From Labrys okinawensis (GTDB lineage Bacteria; Pseudomonadota; Alphaproteobacteria; Rhizobiales; Labraceae), in assembly GCF_002982075.1 (NCBI RefSeq), contig NZ_PUEJ01000005.1, positions 186,001-250,000 of the forward strand: a DNA stretch of 64,000 bases. The letters run 5' to 3'. Both the position numbers and the translations under genes were made by a program. Shown here piece after piece: positions 34,342-43,880 of the stretch (the first letter of the stretch is position 1; the number at the start of each line of letters is the position of its first letter). The notes under the pieces were generated by a model that was given only the letters and a program-made list of their open reading frames with translations, had not been told where the DNA came from and did no database searches.

Positions 34342-37300
34342 ATGGCTATTGGGGATGGTCGCCGCGAATGGCGGCGCGGGCTTTTCGGCATCGGTGCACA
34401 TTTGTTATCCGGGGTGGCGCTGTGCACCTTGGCGTCCACGCCGAGCCTGGCCCAGGATGACGGCACATTGCGGATCATGACTTTGAACATCTGGAATCAG
34501 TTCAAGCAGAATCCGGAAGTCGTGGCCGACTTCATGACCAAGGTGAATTTCGACGTCCTGGGCATGCAGGAGGTCAATGGCAGCAAGTATGTTTCCGATA
34601 TTCCGGGTTTTCTCGAAAAGGCGGGACTGGGCACCTATGGGAAAGTCCAGATCGGGGACGTCGGCATCATATCCCGGCTGCCGGGAAGCTTTGGCACCTA
34701 TGTCTTGCCCGGCATTTCCACGCAGGGGCGCAATATCAGCTACACCATAGCGGACCAGCAGGGCGGGCGGCCGCAGACGGTGGTCGGTACCGTCCATCTC
34801 GATTATGCCGACGGCCCGCAGGGACGCGTCAAGGAGGCTCAGGCTCTCAACGAGTGGGCGAAGACGTCTTCGCGCCCTGTCATCCTCATGGGGGATTTCA
34901 ATGCAGGCGACGTCGCCGAACGCGGGCTGATGAGCGCTGCGCAGCAGTCCTATTTCTATGCAGGCTATGTCGTCGGTTCCTACGGCGACAACGCGCTCTA
35001 CAAGAAGCTGAGGGATGAATATCTGGGCGCGGACCAGCTCGCCAAGGCGCAGGCCTATTTCGACGACATGCGCTCCGGCGGCAAAGGCAAGGAAAAATAT
35101 CGCAGCGTCATCCAGGCCTATTTCGACGCCAACCGGAGCAAATATCCCGGCATCACCAATATCGGCCAGATGAGCTGGCGGCAATGGGAAGAGATCATCG
35201 CGCTCGATGCCCAGGCCAAGGGCATCACCTTCAAGGATGAAACCTATCCGGTCGCCGACAACCAGCCGGTGACGATGAACGTCCTCAAGAAGCAATATAT
35301 GCTGCTGCAGACGGAAGCCGTGCGGGAGCATTTCAAGCCGCACGACCTCAACGACGGCAGCTCGACCTGGCCCTCCGCGGGGGAGGACGACACCAATACC
35401 TGGGCGAGCTGGGACCGCACCAAGATCGACCACTTCCTGGCCTCGCGTCCCTTCGGCAAATGGTATGTGCTCGCCGACGATCCCAATGATCCCTATTCCG
35501 GTGTCATCAAGGATGTCTATGTCACCAAGCCCGATGGCACCAAGGCGCCGATATCGGATCACGAACCGGTCGCGCACAACCTGAAATGGATCGGTCCGGC
35601 GCTCGAGAGCTACACCGAAACGGCGGGCGGCAAGAGTTCGGACAAGACGCGCCTGGTCTGGGGCGAGCAAGCCAATACTTTCGCCAAGGACGGCAAGGAG
35701 TTCTTCCTCACCCGCAACAATATGCGTCGGGACATCTATCTCGGCCAGATCTCCGACGCGAACGGCAATCCCATTCTCGCCGGCCTGACTGAGGAGGAGA
35801 AGAAGACCCTTCTCGATTGCGCGAGCAAGGATCCGCGCTTCCAGCAGGCGATCCAGGAATATTGCATCGACGATCACTCCTTCATCGGCGAGACGCTGGT
35901 CAAGGACAAGGGCGTGCTGATCGTCGAGGAGGATGCGGCGCTCGGCACTTCGCAGGCCAGGCTGCGTCTGGCCGACGGCACGTTGCGCATCATCGGCAAT
36001 GATATGCATGGCCTCGATCGCGCCCTGGTGCTGGAAGGCGTCGGCGGTTCGCTCGACGTCGCCAGCGCGGGCAATGCCGTGACGCTCGGCCAGGCGATCA
36101 CCGGCGAAGGCGGGCTCACCAAGCTCGGGGCAGGGGGGCTGCGCCTCACCGGCACGGGCACCTATGCGGGACCCACGCTGGTGAAGCAGGGAACCCTGGT
36201 CGTCGATGGCTCGCTGACCTCGACCGTGACGGTCGATCGGGGTGCGGCACTTGGCGGCAGCGGTGCCATCGGCGGTCTCGAGGCCAAATCGGGCAGCCTG
36301 GTCACGCCGACCGGTGCCGGCGTGCTGACGGTGAAGGGCGATGCCCGTTTCAGCCAGGGCAGTTATTACCAGGTGGATGTCGGCGCGGGCGACAAGGCCG
36401 ACAAGATTGCGGTGACCGGCAAGGCGACGCTGGACGGCGGCACCGTGCTGATCGGCGCCCAGGGCGGCAATAGTCTGTTGAGCAAGGAGCAGCTGCTCGC
36501 GCTCTATGGCAAGGAATACACCATCCTGACCGCCGAAGGCGGCGTCAGCGGGCGCTTCGAAGGCGCGCTGCCCGATTATGCCTTCCTCGGGGCGAGCTTC
36601 GGCTATGACCCCACCGAAGTGACGATGACCATCGGCCGCAACGGCCGCAGCTTTGCGAGCGTCGGGCAGACGGCCAATCAGCGGGCCGCGGCGGCGGGAC
36701 TGGAGTCGCTGGGAAGGGGGAATGCCCTCTTCGACGATTTCCTGGTGGCCAATGCCGGCGCCGATCTCGCCGGCCACCTGGCCTCGCTGTCGGGAGAGGT
36801 CAATGTTTCCGCACGGACCGCCTTGATCGAAGGCGACAGCCAGTTGAGCGCCATGGCGACCGATCGCTTGCGGTCGGCTTTCGAGACGACGGCGGCTGCA
36901 GGCCTGCCAGCGACGGGGGCCGGGACGGCTTCCGCCATGCCCATGCAGTTCGCCTCACTCGGCGCCTCGAATACGCCCGTGGCCTCGGCTTCACCGGCAG
37001 CGCTTCCGGCGGCGGACGGGCTTTCCGTCTGGGGGCAGGGTTTCGGTTCTTGGGGGCGCTCGGGCAGCACCGGCAACGCCGCCGGCATGACGCGTAACAG
37101 CGGCGGTTTCCTGGTCGGCGCTGATACGCCCGTGGCGCTCGGTGAGACGGATGTCCGGCTCGGTGCGCTCGCGGGCTATAGCCGCACCAGCTTCAGCACC
37201 CGGGGCCTGGGCAGCGGTGACAGCGACAATTACCATCTCGGCCTTTATGCCGGCACGATGGTGGGGCAGCTCGCCTTGCGGGCCGGCGCCTTCTACACCT

Positions 37301-37836
37301 GGCACGACATCTCCACCAGCCGCGTGGCGGGCGGGCAGGGCGTCAGCGCCGACTACCGGGCCGGCACGACCCAGGTCTTCGGCGAGGCCGGCTATAATCT
37401 GCGCTTCGGCGCCTTCGGTTTCGAGCCTTTCGCCAACCTCACCTTCCTCGACCTCAACAGCGATGGCTTCCATGAGCGTGGCGGCAATGCCGCGCTTGCG
37501 GCCTCGTCCTCCACTACGAACGTGACCTTCAGCACGCTGGGGCTGCGGGCCTCCACCGCCTTCGAGCTCGCCAGCCTGACGGCACGCCTCAGCGCCACGC
37601 TCGGCTGGCGCCACGCCTTCGGCGATACCACGCCCGTCGGTCGGTTCGCTTTCGATGGTGGAACGCCGTTCGGCGTCGAAGGTGTTCCGATCGCCGAAGA
37701 TGCATTGGTTGCCAAGGCGGGGCTCGACCTCGCCCTCAGCCAGTCGGCGACGCTGAGCGTGGCCTATGGCGGCCAGTTCGCCCGCCGGGGCAGCTTCGAC
37801 CAGAACGTGTCGGGCAAGTTCAGCTGGCGGTTCTGA
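34342..37836 (+). CDS. Autotransporter with EEP nuclease/phosphatase passenger
   Basis: 1,164 aa from ATG 34342 (GGGGG eight bases upstream). An extended signal peptide ends near ASTPSLA-Q. The passenger starts with an endonuclease/exonuclease/phosphatase domain (~42-415): MTLNIWN, GMQEVNG (~74-80), GDFNAGD (~184-190), TKIDHFLA (~359) and SDHEPVAHN (~405), a full DNase I-type set that coordinates metal and cleaves phosphodiesters (DNA or sphingomyelin-type lipid). A ~170-residue helical insert separates the second and third motifs. A beta-strand repeat region (AITGEGGLTKLGAGGLRLTG, ~575-615) leads into the translocator barrel (~892-1164), which ends FSWRF, with the terminal Phe typical of outer-membrane barrels. 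Confidence 0.93.
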   Translation: MAIGDGRREWRRGLFGIGAHLLSGVALCTLASTPSLAQDDGTLRIMTLNIWNQFKQNPEVVADFMTKVNFDVLGMQEVNGSKYVSDIPGFLEKAGLGTYGKVQIGDVGIISRLPGSFGTYVLPGISTQGRNISYTIADQQGGRPQTVVGTVHLDYADGPQGRVKEAQALNEWAKTSSRPVILMGDFNAGDVAERGLMSAAQQSYFYAGYVVGSYGDNALYKKLRDEYLGADQLAKAQAYFDDMRSGGKGKEKYRSVIQAYFDANRSKYPGITNIGQMSWRQWEEIIALDAQAKGITFKDETYPVADNQPVTMNVLKKQYMLLQTEAVREHFKPHDLNDGSSTWPSAGEDDTNTWASWDRTKIDHFLASRPFGKWYVLADDPNDPYSGVIKDVYVTKPDGTKAPISDHEPVAHNLKWIGPALESYTETAGGKSSDKTRLVWGEQANTFAKDGKEFFLTRNNMRRDIYLGQISDANGNPILAGLTEEEKKTLLDCASKDPRFQQAIQEYCIDDHSFIGETLVKDKGVLIVEEDAALGTSQARLRLADGTLRIIGNDMHGLDRALVLEGVGGSLDVASAGNAVTLGQAITGEGGLTKLGAGGLRLTGTGTYAGPTLVKQGTLVVDGSLTSTVTVDRGAALGGSGAIGGLEAKSGSLVTPTGAGVLTVKGDARFSQGSYYQVDVGAGDKADKIAVTGKATLDGGTVLIGAQGGNSLLSKEQLLALYGKEYTILTAEGGVSGRFEGALPDYAFLGASFGYDPTEVTMTIGRNGRSFASVGQTANQRAAAAGLESLGRGNALFDDFLVANAGADLAGHLASLSGEVNVSARTALIEGDSQLSAMATDRLRSAFETTAAAGLPATGAGTASAMPMQFASLGASNTPVASASPAALPAADGLSVWGQGFGSWGRSGSTGNAAGMTRNSGGFLVGADTPVALGETDVRLGALAGYSRTSFSTRGLGSGDSDNYHLGLYAGTMVGQLALRAGAFYTWHDISTSRVAGGQGVSADYRAGTTQVFGEAGYNLRFGAFGFEPFANLTFLDLNSDGFHERGGNAALAASSSTTNVTFSTLGLRASTAFELASLTARLSATLGWRHAFGDTTPVGRFAFDGGTPFGVEGVPIAEDALVAKAGLDLALSQSATLSVAYGGQFARRGSFDQNVSGKFSWRF

Positions 37837-37875
37837 TCGGCAAGACTGCTGCGGTGTCATGCCCACAGGCGGCAT

Positions 37876-37908
37876 TGCGGCGGGTAGGTCTCCGGCCCAC
37901 CCGCCGCA
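37876..37908. terminator. Hairpin terminator of autotransporter gene
   Basis: TGCGGCGGGT (37876-37885) and ACCCGCCGCA (37899-37908) form a perfect 10-bp stem with a 13-base loop, 40 bases past the stop. No T-run follows. Confidence 0.6.
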
Positions 37909-38018
37909 GATGCATCGAGGGATAGGTTAATCGTTTCGCACGTCGGATATCGATGCACCGATATCCGGCGGTTTCATTGTGTCATCCCGAGGCTGCAGTT
38001 CGTACCACGAGTTATAAT

Positions 38019-38030
38019 TCAATCGATTGA
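38019..38030. promoter_or_regulatory. Palindromic operator candidate for the TetR gene
   Basis: TCAATCGATTGA is a perfect 12-base palindrome 33 bases upstream of the preferred ATG of the TetR gene, in an A/T-rich context (ATAATTCAATCGATTGACTG). TetR regulators usually bind such sites and repress their own operon. Confidence 0.5.
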
Positions 38031-38062
38031 CTGAAATGCGAATTTCGTCTATGGGTTGCGTC

Positions 38063-38761
38063 ATGGTCAAGAAACAATCCTCCTCTCCGGCCCCGAACGG
38101 CCGCGGCGATGCAACCCGCGAGAAGCTGCTCGATGCATCGATCGGCGTTTTCGGTCGGTATGGTTTCGACGGCGCCTCGACCCGCATGCTGGCGGATGCC
38201 GCTGGCGTCAACCTGCAGGCGATCACCTATTATTTCGGCAGCAAGGAAGGGCTCTACGTCGCCACGGCCGATCATATCGCCGGCCTTATTTCATCCCATG
38301 TCGGCGGGCTGGGCGGACGCATCCGGGCCCGACTCGCCGAGGCCGCGGGCGGCGGAGAGGCGATCGACCGCTACGAGGCCCAGGCCTTCTTGACCGAGCT
38401 GACGCAGACCATGGCGACCCTGTTCATCGGCCCGATATCCGAGCCGCTGGCCCGCTTTCTCATCCGCGAGCAGATGGAACCCACGGAAGCCTTCGAACGT
38501 ATCTTCGCACAGGTGATGAAGCCCATGCTCGAGGCGGCAACCGCGTTGGTGGGCATCGTGCTCGGCGAGAATGGGGCTTCCCGCCCTGTCAGGCTGCGCA
38601 CCCTGTCCCTTCTTGGCGGGCTGATGGTCTTCCGGGTCGCGCATGCGGCCGTGAAGCGGCATCTCGCCTGGGATGCGATCGGTGCCGACGAGGTTGAAAC
38701 CGTGCGGCGTCATGCCGGCGAACTCGTCGCTGCGCTGGCCGCGGAAGGAGGCCGCTCATGA
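38063..38761 (+). CDS. cecR: TetR-family regulator of CecR/YbiH type
   Basis: 232 aa from ATG 38063 (ATG 38051 is possible; an upstream TTG would lie within the palindrome). The N-terminal HTH ([40 protein letters not shown] and [10 protein letters not shown]) is standard. The C-terminal domain ([35 protein letters not shown]) matches the CecR/YbiH group. In E. coli CecR controls ybhGFSR, and the same gene order follows here with a four-base overlap into the next gene. The effector is unknown. Confidence 0.88.
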   Translation: MVKKQSSSPAPNGRGDATREKLLDASIGVFGRYGFDGASTRMLADAAGVNLQAITYYFGSKEGLYVATADHIAGLISSHVGGLGGRIRARLAEAAGGGEAIDRYEAQAFLTELTQTMATLFIGPISEPLARFLIREQMEPTEAFERIFAQVMKPMLEAATALVGIVLGENGASRPVRLRTLSLLGGLMVFRVAHAAVKRHLAWDAIGADEVETVRRHAGELVAALAAEGGRS

Positions 38762-39783
38762 AGAAGGCCATCATTCCCCTTGTCGTGCTGGCAATCGCCG
38801 CCGGTGGGCTTGCCGCCTGGTGGTTCGACCTGCCCCAACGCCTGGGCTGGGTCGAGCGCGCCGACAAGGAGCTGGTTCTCTATGGCAATGTCGACATCCG
38901 GCAGGTGCAGCTCGGCTTTCGCGTCAGCGGCAGGCTTGCGGAGACGCTGGTGGACGAGGGCGACAGCGTCAAGACCGGCGATACGCTCGCCCGGCTGGAC
39001 AGCCGGCCCTATCAGGACCTCGTCGAGGTGGCGCAGGCGCAGGCGGCCAGCCAGCGCGCGACGCTCGCCAAGCTGGAAGCCGGGCCCCGCGCCGCCGAAA
39101 TCGCGCAGGCCAGGGCTGTGCTGGCCGAACGCCAGGCCGATCTCATCAATGCCGAACAGAGCTATACCCGTTCCTTCCAGCTGCGGCCGAGCGGCACCGT
39201 CTCCCAGGGCGGGCTCGACCAGGCGGTCGCCGCTCGCGACGCGGCACGGGCCCGGGTGAACGCGGCCAGGGAAGCACTGACCCTGCTGGAGCAGGGTACG
39301 CGCTCGGAGGATATCGCTGCGGCCAAGGCCAGTCTGGAGGCAGCCGAAGCCAACCTCGCTTCGGCCCGGACAACCGTCGCGGACACCATCCTGGTCGCTC
39401 CCGCCGATGGCGTCATTCTCTCGCGCGTTCGCGAGAGGGGAGCGATCCTGGCTCCCAACGACATCGCCTTCGTGCTGTCGCTCACCAGGCCTGTCTGGAT
39501 CCGTGCCTTCATCGCCGAAACGGACCTCGGCCGCGTGCATACCGGCACGGCGGTGGAGGTGCGTTCGGATACCGATCCGGCCAAGCGTTACAAGGGGCGC
39601 GTCGGCTTCATCTCGCCGGTCGCCGAATTCACGCCGAAGACGGTGGAGACGCCGGAACTGCGCACCGACCTGGTCTATCGGCTTCGCATTGTGGTCGACG
39701 AGCCCGACAGCGCACTCCTGCAGGGCATGCCGGTGACGGTACGCCTGTCCGATGTGCCAGCGGCGAATGGCGGCAAGCTCTGA
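38758..39783 (+). CDS. ybhG: HlyD-family membrane-fusion protein (YbhG-like)
   Basis: 341 aa. An N-terminal membrane anchor ([20 protein letters not shown], ~4-23) holds a periplasmic adaptor: a lipoyl half-motif ([20 protein letters not shown] ~51-70), a long alpha-helical hairpin (~95-205), then the second lipoyl half ([20 protein letters not shown]) and a beta-barrel. It bridges the inner-membrane ABC exporter to an outer-membrane channel. Overlap with cecR by four bases shows coupling. Confidence 0.92.
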   Translation: MKKAIIPLVVLAIAAGGLAAWWFDLPQRLGWVERADKELVLYGNVDIRQVQLGFRVSGRLAETLVDEGDSVKTGDTLARLDSRPYQDLVEVAQAQAASQRATLAKLEAGPRAAEIAQARAVLAERQADLINAEQSYTRSFQLRPSGTVSQGGLDQAVAARDAARARVNAAREALTLLEQGTRSEDIAAAKASLEAAEANLASARTTVADTILVAPADGVILSRVRERGAILAPNDIAFVLSLTRPVWIRAFIAETDLGRVHTGTAVEVRSDTDPAKRYKGRVGFISPVAEFTPKTVETPELRTDLVYRLRIVVDEPDSALLQGMPVTVRLSDVPAANGGKL

Positions 39784-39795
39784 AAGGCACCGATC

Positions 39796-41523
39796 ATGAC
39801 CGATGCGGTCGTCCAGATCAGCAGTGTCAGCAAACGCTTCGGCGAGGCCATCCAGGCTCTCGACGGCATCGAGGCCTCGATCCGGCCGGGCGAGATCACC
39901 GGGCTGGTCGGCCCTGACGGTGCCGGCAAGACCACGCTTATCCGCCTGATGACGGGCCTGATGCTGCCCGATGAAGGCAGCCTGACGGTGCTCGGCTTCG
40001 ACACCGCCCGCGACGCGGCCTCGATCCAGACGGCGATCGGCTACATGCCGCAGCGTTTCGGCCTCTACGAGGATCTGTCGGTGCAGGAAAACCTCGATCT
40101 TTATGCCGATCTGCGCGGGCTGCCCAAGGCTGAGCGCGCCGCCATCTTCGACGAACTCCTCACCTTCACCGATCTGGCCGCCTTCACCACCCGGCTGGCG
40201 GGACGGCTGTCCGGCGGCATGAAGCAGAAGCTTGGCCTGGCCTGCGCACTCCTGAAAAAGCCGCGCCTGCTGCTGCTCGACGAACCGGGCGTCGGCGTCG
40301 ATCCGATCTCGCGGCGCGATCTGTGGAAGATGGTGGAGGACCTGACCCATGAGGGCATCGGCGTGGTCTGGTCCACCGCCTATCTCGACGAGGCCCAGGC
40401 CTGCGACCGCGTATTGTTGCTGAACCGGGGCAAGCTGCTGTTTGCCGGCAAGCCCTCCGAACTCACCGGCAAGGTCGATGGACGGGTGTTCCGTCTCGGC
40501 GACATCGAGGGACGACGCCGGCCGGCCCTGGCCCGCGCGCTCGCCGTGCCGGGGATCGTCGATGGCGTCATTCAGGGCCAGGCCATCCGGCTGGTGACGG
40601 GGGATAAAATTGGCTTGGCCGAGGAGGCCGCGCGAGCCGCGGGGGCGCGCGCCAAGCCCCAACCGATCCAGCCGCGTTTCGAGGACGCCTTCGTCGATCT
40701 GCTCGGCGGTGGCCCTGGCGGCCGCTCGCTTCTGGCCGAAGCGACACGGGCGCTGCCCGTCGAGGAGGGGCGGCCGGTGATCGAGGCGCGGGGGCTGACC
40801 AAGCATTTCGGCGACTTCGCCGCAGCGCAGGATATTTCCTTCGAGATCCCGCGCGGGCAGATCTTCGGGCTCTTGGGGCCGAACGGCGCCGGCAAGTCCA
40901 CCACCTTCAAGATGCTGTGCGGCTTGCTCAAGCCCACCGGCGGCGAGGGCCGGGTTGCCGGCTTCGACCTCCGGCGCGACTCGGCCGAGGCCCGCAACCG
41001 GCTGGGCTACATGGCCCAGAAATTTTCGCTCTATGGCGATCTCAGCGTGGCGCAGAACCTTGCCTTCTTTGCCGGCGTTTACGGCCTGACCGGTGCGCGC
41101 AAGCGTGAGCGCATCGATCTGATGACCGAGATCTTCGATTTCGGTCCGCGAAGGACCATGTCCGCCAAGGACCTGCCGCTCGGCCTCAAGCAGCGCCTGG
41201 CGCTTGCCTGCGCCGTCATGCATGAACCCGAAGCGCTGTTCCTCGACGAGCCGACCTCGGGAGTCGATCCGATCACGCGGCGCGAATTCTGGACCCATAT
41301 CAACGCGCTGGTCGAGAAGGGCGTGACCGTGCTGGTCACCACCCATTTCATGGACGAGGCCGAATATTGCGACCGCATCTCACTGATCTATCGCGGACGC
41401 GCCATCGCGCTCGGCTCGCCTGACGAGCTCAAGGCGCGGGTGGCCGATGCCGCCCATCCCGATCCGACCATGGAGGATGCCTTTATCGCACTGGTGCAGG
41501 GTTCGGAGGCCAAGGCGGCATGA
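39796..41523 (+). CDS. ybhF: ABC exporter ATPase with two fused nucleotide-binding domains (YbhF-like)
   Basis: 575 aa with two ABC domains. Domain 1 has Walker A GPDGAGKTT (~41-49), signature LSGGMKQ and Walker B LLLLDEPGVGVDP. Domain 2 has GPNGAGKST, a degenerate signature (DLPLGLKQRL) and ALFLDEPTSGVDP. The degenerate second signature is a known feature of YbhF-type ATPases. It energises export through the two following permeases. Substrate unknown; relatives export drugs and other toxic compounds. Confidence 0.93.
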   Translation: MTDAVVQISSVSKRFGEAIQALDGIEASIRPGEITGLVGPDGAGKTTLIRLMTGLMLPDEGSLTVLGFDTARDAASIQTAIGYMPQRFGLYEDLSVQENLDLYADLRGLPKAERAAIFDELLTFTDLAAFTTRLAGRLSGGMKQKLGLACALLKKPRLLLLDEPGVGVDPISRRDLWKMVEDLTHEGIGVVWSTAYLDEAQACDRVLLLNRGKLLFAGKPSELTGKVDGRVFRLGDIEGRRRPALARALAVPGIVDGVIQGQAIRLVTGDKIGLAEEAARAAGARAKPQPIQPRFEDAFVDLLGGGPGGRSLLAEATRALPVEEGRPVIEARGLTKHFGDFAAAQDISFEIPRGQIFGLLGPNGAGKSTTFKMLCGLLKPTGGEGRVAGFDLRRDSAEARNRLGYMAQKFSLYGDLSVAQNLAFFAGVYGLTGARKRERIDLMTEIFDFGPRRTMSAKDLPLGLKQRLALACAVMHEPEALFLDEPTSGVDPITRREFWTHINALVEKGVTVLVTTHFMDEAEYCDRISLIYRGRAIALGSPDELKARVADAAHPDPTMEDAFIALVQGSEAKAA

Positions 41524-42698
41524 GCGAGCACGAAGCGATATCCTCCGTCGCCGGGGAAACCGCGTCCGTGGGGGCGAACCGTTCCGCTCGACTGCGGCGC
41601 TTTTCAGCCCTGGTCCGCAAGGAAAGCTATCAGATCGTCCGAGATCCCAGCTCCATCCTGATCGCTTTCGTGCTGCCGCTGATCCTGCTTTTCATCTTCG
41701 GCTATGGCGTCTCGCTCGACGCCAGCCGCACCCGGGTGGGACTGGTGGTCGAGGACCCGTCGCCGCTGACCCGCGACATCGCCGCGAGCTTCCAGGCCTC
41801 GGGCTATTTCGAAGTCGAGCAGGGGCATGACCGGCGCGAATTCGAGGAGGCGCTGATCCTCGGCCGGATCAAGGGCATCGTCGTCATTCCCGCGACCTTC
41901 GCCGCCGATTTCGCCTCCGCCGCCGGGCCGGCGATCCAGGTCCTCGTCGATGGTTCGGACCCGAACAATGCGAATTTCGTGCAGAACTACGCCCGCGGCG
42001 TCGTCGCCAGCTGGGCGGCGATCCGGGGCGGCGAGCGCGGCCTCGGCCAGCCGGCGATCGAGGTGGAGCAACGCTTCTGGTTCAACCCGGAGCTGACCAG
42101 CCGCAACTTCCTGGTTCCCGGCTCCATCGCCATCGTCATGGCGCTGATCGGCACGCTGCTGACCTCGCTGGTGGTGGCCCGCGAATGGGAACGCGGCACC
42201 ATGGAGGCGATGATGGCGACGCCCGTCGGCGCCGCCGAATTGCTGGCCGGCAAGCTCATACCCTATTTCCTGCTCGGCCTGGCATCGATGACCCTGTGCG
42301 TGCTGGTGGCGGTGCTCCTGTTCGGCGTACCGTTTCGGGGCTCGCTGCTGGCGCTCTACGCCTTGTCGGCGAGCTTCCTGATTCCGGCGCTGGGGCAGGG
42401 GCTCCTGATCTCGGCCGCCACCAAGAACCAGTTCCTGGCCTCGCAGCTCGCCTTGATCTCGGCCTTCCTGCCCGCCTTCCTGCTCTCCGGCTTCCTGTTC
42501 GAGATCAATTCGATGCCTGAGGTGATCCAGTGGCTCACCCTGATCCTGCCCGTGCGCTACCTGATCCCGAGCCTGCAATCGGTGTTCCTGGCCGGCGACA
42601 TCTGGCTGATGTTCCTCCAGGCCATCGCCGTGATGCTGTTCATCGGCTTCATCTTCTTCCTGGCTGCGGCCCGAAGCACCCGCAAGAGGATCGGCTGA
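41520..42698 (+). CDS. ybhS: ABC-2 type permease (YbhS-like)
   Basis: 392 aa ABC-2 permease. TM1 (ILIAFVLPLILLFIFGYGVS, after the family motif VRKESYQIVRDPSS) is followed by a large extracytoplasmic domain and five C-terminal helices (~195-385), including the FLVPGSIAIVMALIGTLLTS segment and the REWERGTMEAMMATPVG coupling helix. It overlaps the ATPase gene by four bases. Confidence 0.92.
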   Translation: MSEHEAISSVAGETASVGANRSARLRRFSALVRKESYQIVRDPSSILIAFVLPLILLFIFGYGVSLDASRTRVGLVVEDPSPLTRDIAASFQASGYFEVEQGHDRREFEEALILGRIKGIVVIPATFAADFASAAGPAIQVLVDGSDPNNANFVQNYARGVVASWAAIRGGERGLGQPAIEVEQRFWFNPELTSRNFLVPGSIAIVMALIGTLLTSLVVAREWERGTMEAMMATPVGAAELLAGKLIPYFLLGLASMTLCVLVAVLLFGVPFRGSLLALYALSASFLIPALGQGLLISAATKNQFLASQLALISAFLPAFLLSGFLFEINSMPEVIQWLTLILPVRYLIPSLQSVFLAGDIWLMFLQAIAVMLFIGFIFFLAAARSTRKRIG

Positions 42699-42699
42699 G

Positions 42700-43812
42700 A
42701 TGGGACTGACGCGCCTCAGGGCCCTGATCATCAAGGAGTTGCTGGGCATCTTGCGAGATCCCAAGAGCCGCATCATCCTGGTGGTGCCGCCCATCCTCCA
42801 GCTCCTGGTATTTTCCTTCGCCGCCACGCTGGAGGTGAAGAATGTCGATATTCTCGTGCTCAACCGCGACAACGGCGCCTGGAGCCAGGAGCTGATCCGG
42901 CGCGTCGAGGGTTCGCCCACCTTTCATTCCGTTCGGCGCACCCAGGACCCGGCGGAGCTGCGCGCCGCCATCGACAGGCAGGAGGTCATCGCCGCCATCG
43001 AGATCGGCCCCGCCTTCTCGCGCGATATCGAGGGGCGCCGGCCTACCGATCTCGGACTCGTGCTCGATGGCCGCAAGTCCAATGCCTCGCAGATCGTGGC
43101 GGGTTATCTCAACCAGATCGCCGCGGGCTTGGCCGCCGATACCGCCCTCGGCAAGGCGGCAGGCGGGAGGGCCATCGACGTGGTCGCGCGCAACTGGTTC
43201 AATTCGAACCTGATCTTCCAATGGTTCATGGTACCCAATCTGGTGGCCGCCATCGCCCTCTTGATCGGGCTGATCGTCACGGCCCTGTCCATCGCGCGCG
43301 AGCGGGAGCTCGGCACCTTCGATCAGCTCATGGTCTCGCCCTTGCGCACGCATGAAATCCTGCTGGGCAAGCTGCTGCCGCCCATGCTGATCGGCAGCTT
43401 TCATCTCACCGTCTATATCGTGGCTGCCGTCCTGATCTTCGGGGTGCCGCTGCGGGGCTCGCTGCTGCTGCTCTATGGCAGTGCGGTCTTCTATCTCTTG
43501 GCCGTCGCGGGTATCGGCCTGTTCATTTCGGCCCTGTCGACCACCCAGCAGCAGGCCATTCTCGGGGCCTTCCTTTTCCTGGTGCCGGCCATGCTGCTGT
43601 CCGGCTTCGCCACGCCGATCGAGAATATGCCGGCCTGGCTGCAGCCTGTCACGGTCATCAATCCGCTGCGCTATTTCCTGGTGATCGTGAAGGGCGTGTT
43701 CCTGCGCGACCTGCCTTTCGACGCGGTGCTTGCCAATACCTGGCCGATGGCCGTGATCGCGGCCGGTTCGCTGGGCTTCGCCAGCTGGCTGTTCCGCCGC
43801 CGATTGGAGTAA
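42700..43812 (+). CDS. ybhR: ABC-2 type permease (YbhR-like)
   Basis: 370 aa, second permease half. The order of features matches YbhS: LIIKELLGILRDPKSRIILV, TM1 PPILQLLVFSFAATL, a periplasmic domain, then FMVPNLVAAIALLIGLIVTA and ERELGTFDQLMVSPL before the remaining helices. It begins one base after the ybhS stop. It would form a heterodimer with YbhS. Confidence 0.92.
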   Translation: MGLTRLRALIIKELLGILRDPKSRIILVVPPILQLLVFSFAATLEVKNVDILVLNRDNGAWSQELIRRVEGSPTFHSVRRTQDPAELRAAIDRQEVIAAIEIGPAFSRDIEGRRPTDLGLVLDGRKSNASQIVAGYLNQIAAGLAADTALGKAAGGRAIDVVARNWFNSNLIFQWFMVPNLVAAIALLIGLIVTALSIARERELGTFDQLMVSPLRTHEILLGKLLPPMLIGSFHLTVYIVAAVLIFGVPLRGSLLLLYGSAVFYLLAVAGIGLFISALSTTQQQAILGAFLFLVPAMLLSGFATPIENMPAWLQPVTVINPLRYFLVIVKGVFLRDLPFDAVLANTWPMAVIAAGSLGFASWLFRRRLE

Positions 43813-43880
43813 GCGGCCTTGCCAATCATGCCCATCCGAGCCACAGCTTCTTTCCCGCCACCGCCAGGATCCCCCGTCCC

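Noticed and set aside
34405..36777. 790-codon antisense frame opposite the autotransporter
   Set aside because: No recognisable domain and no start signal; the sense gene has signal peptide, EEP motifs and barrel.
38710..41346. 878-codon antisense frame across ybhG and ybhF
   Set aside because: Same GC-driven artefact; sense frames carry canonical HlyD and ABC motifs.
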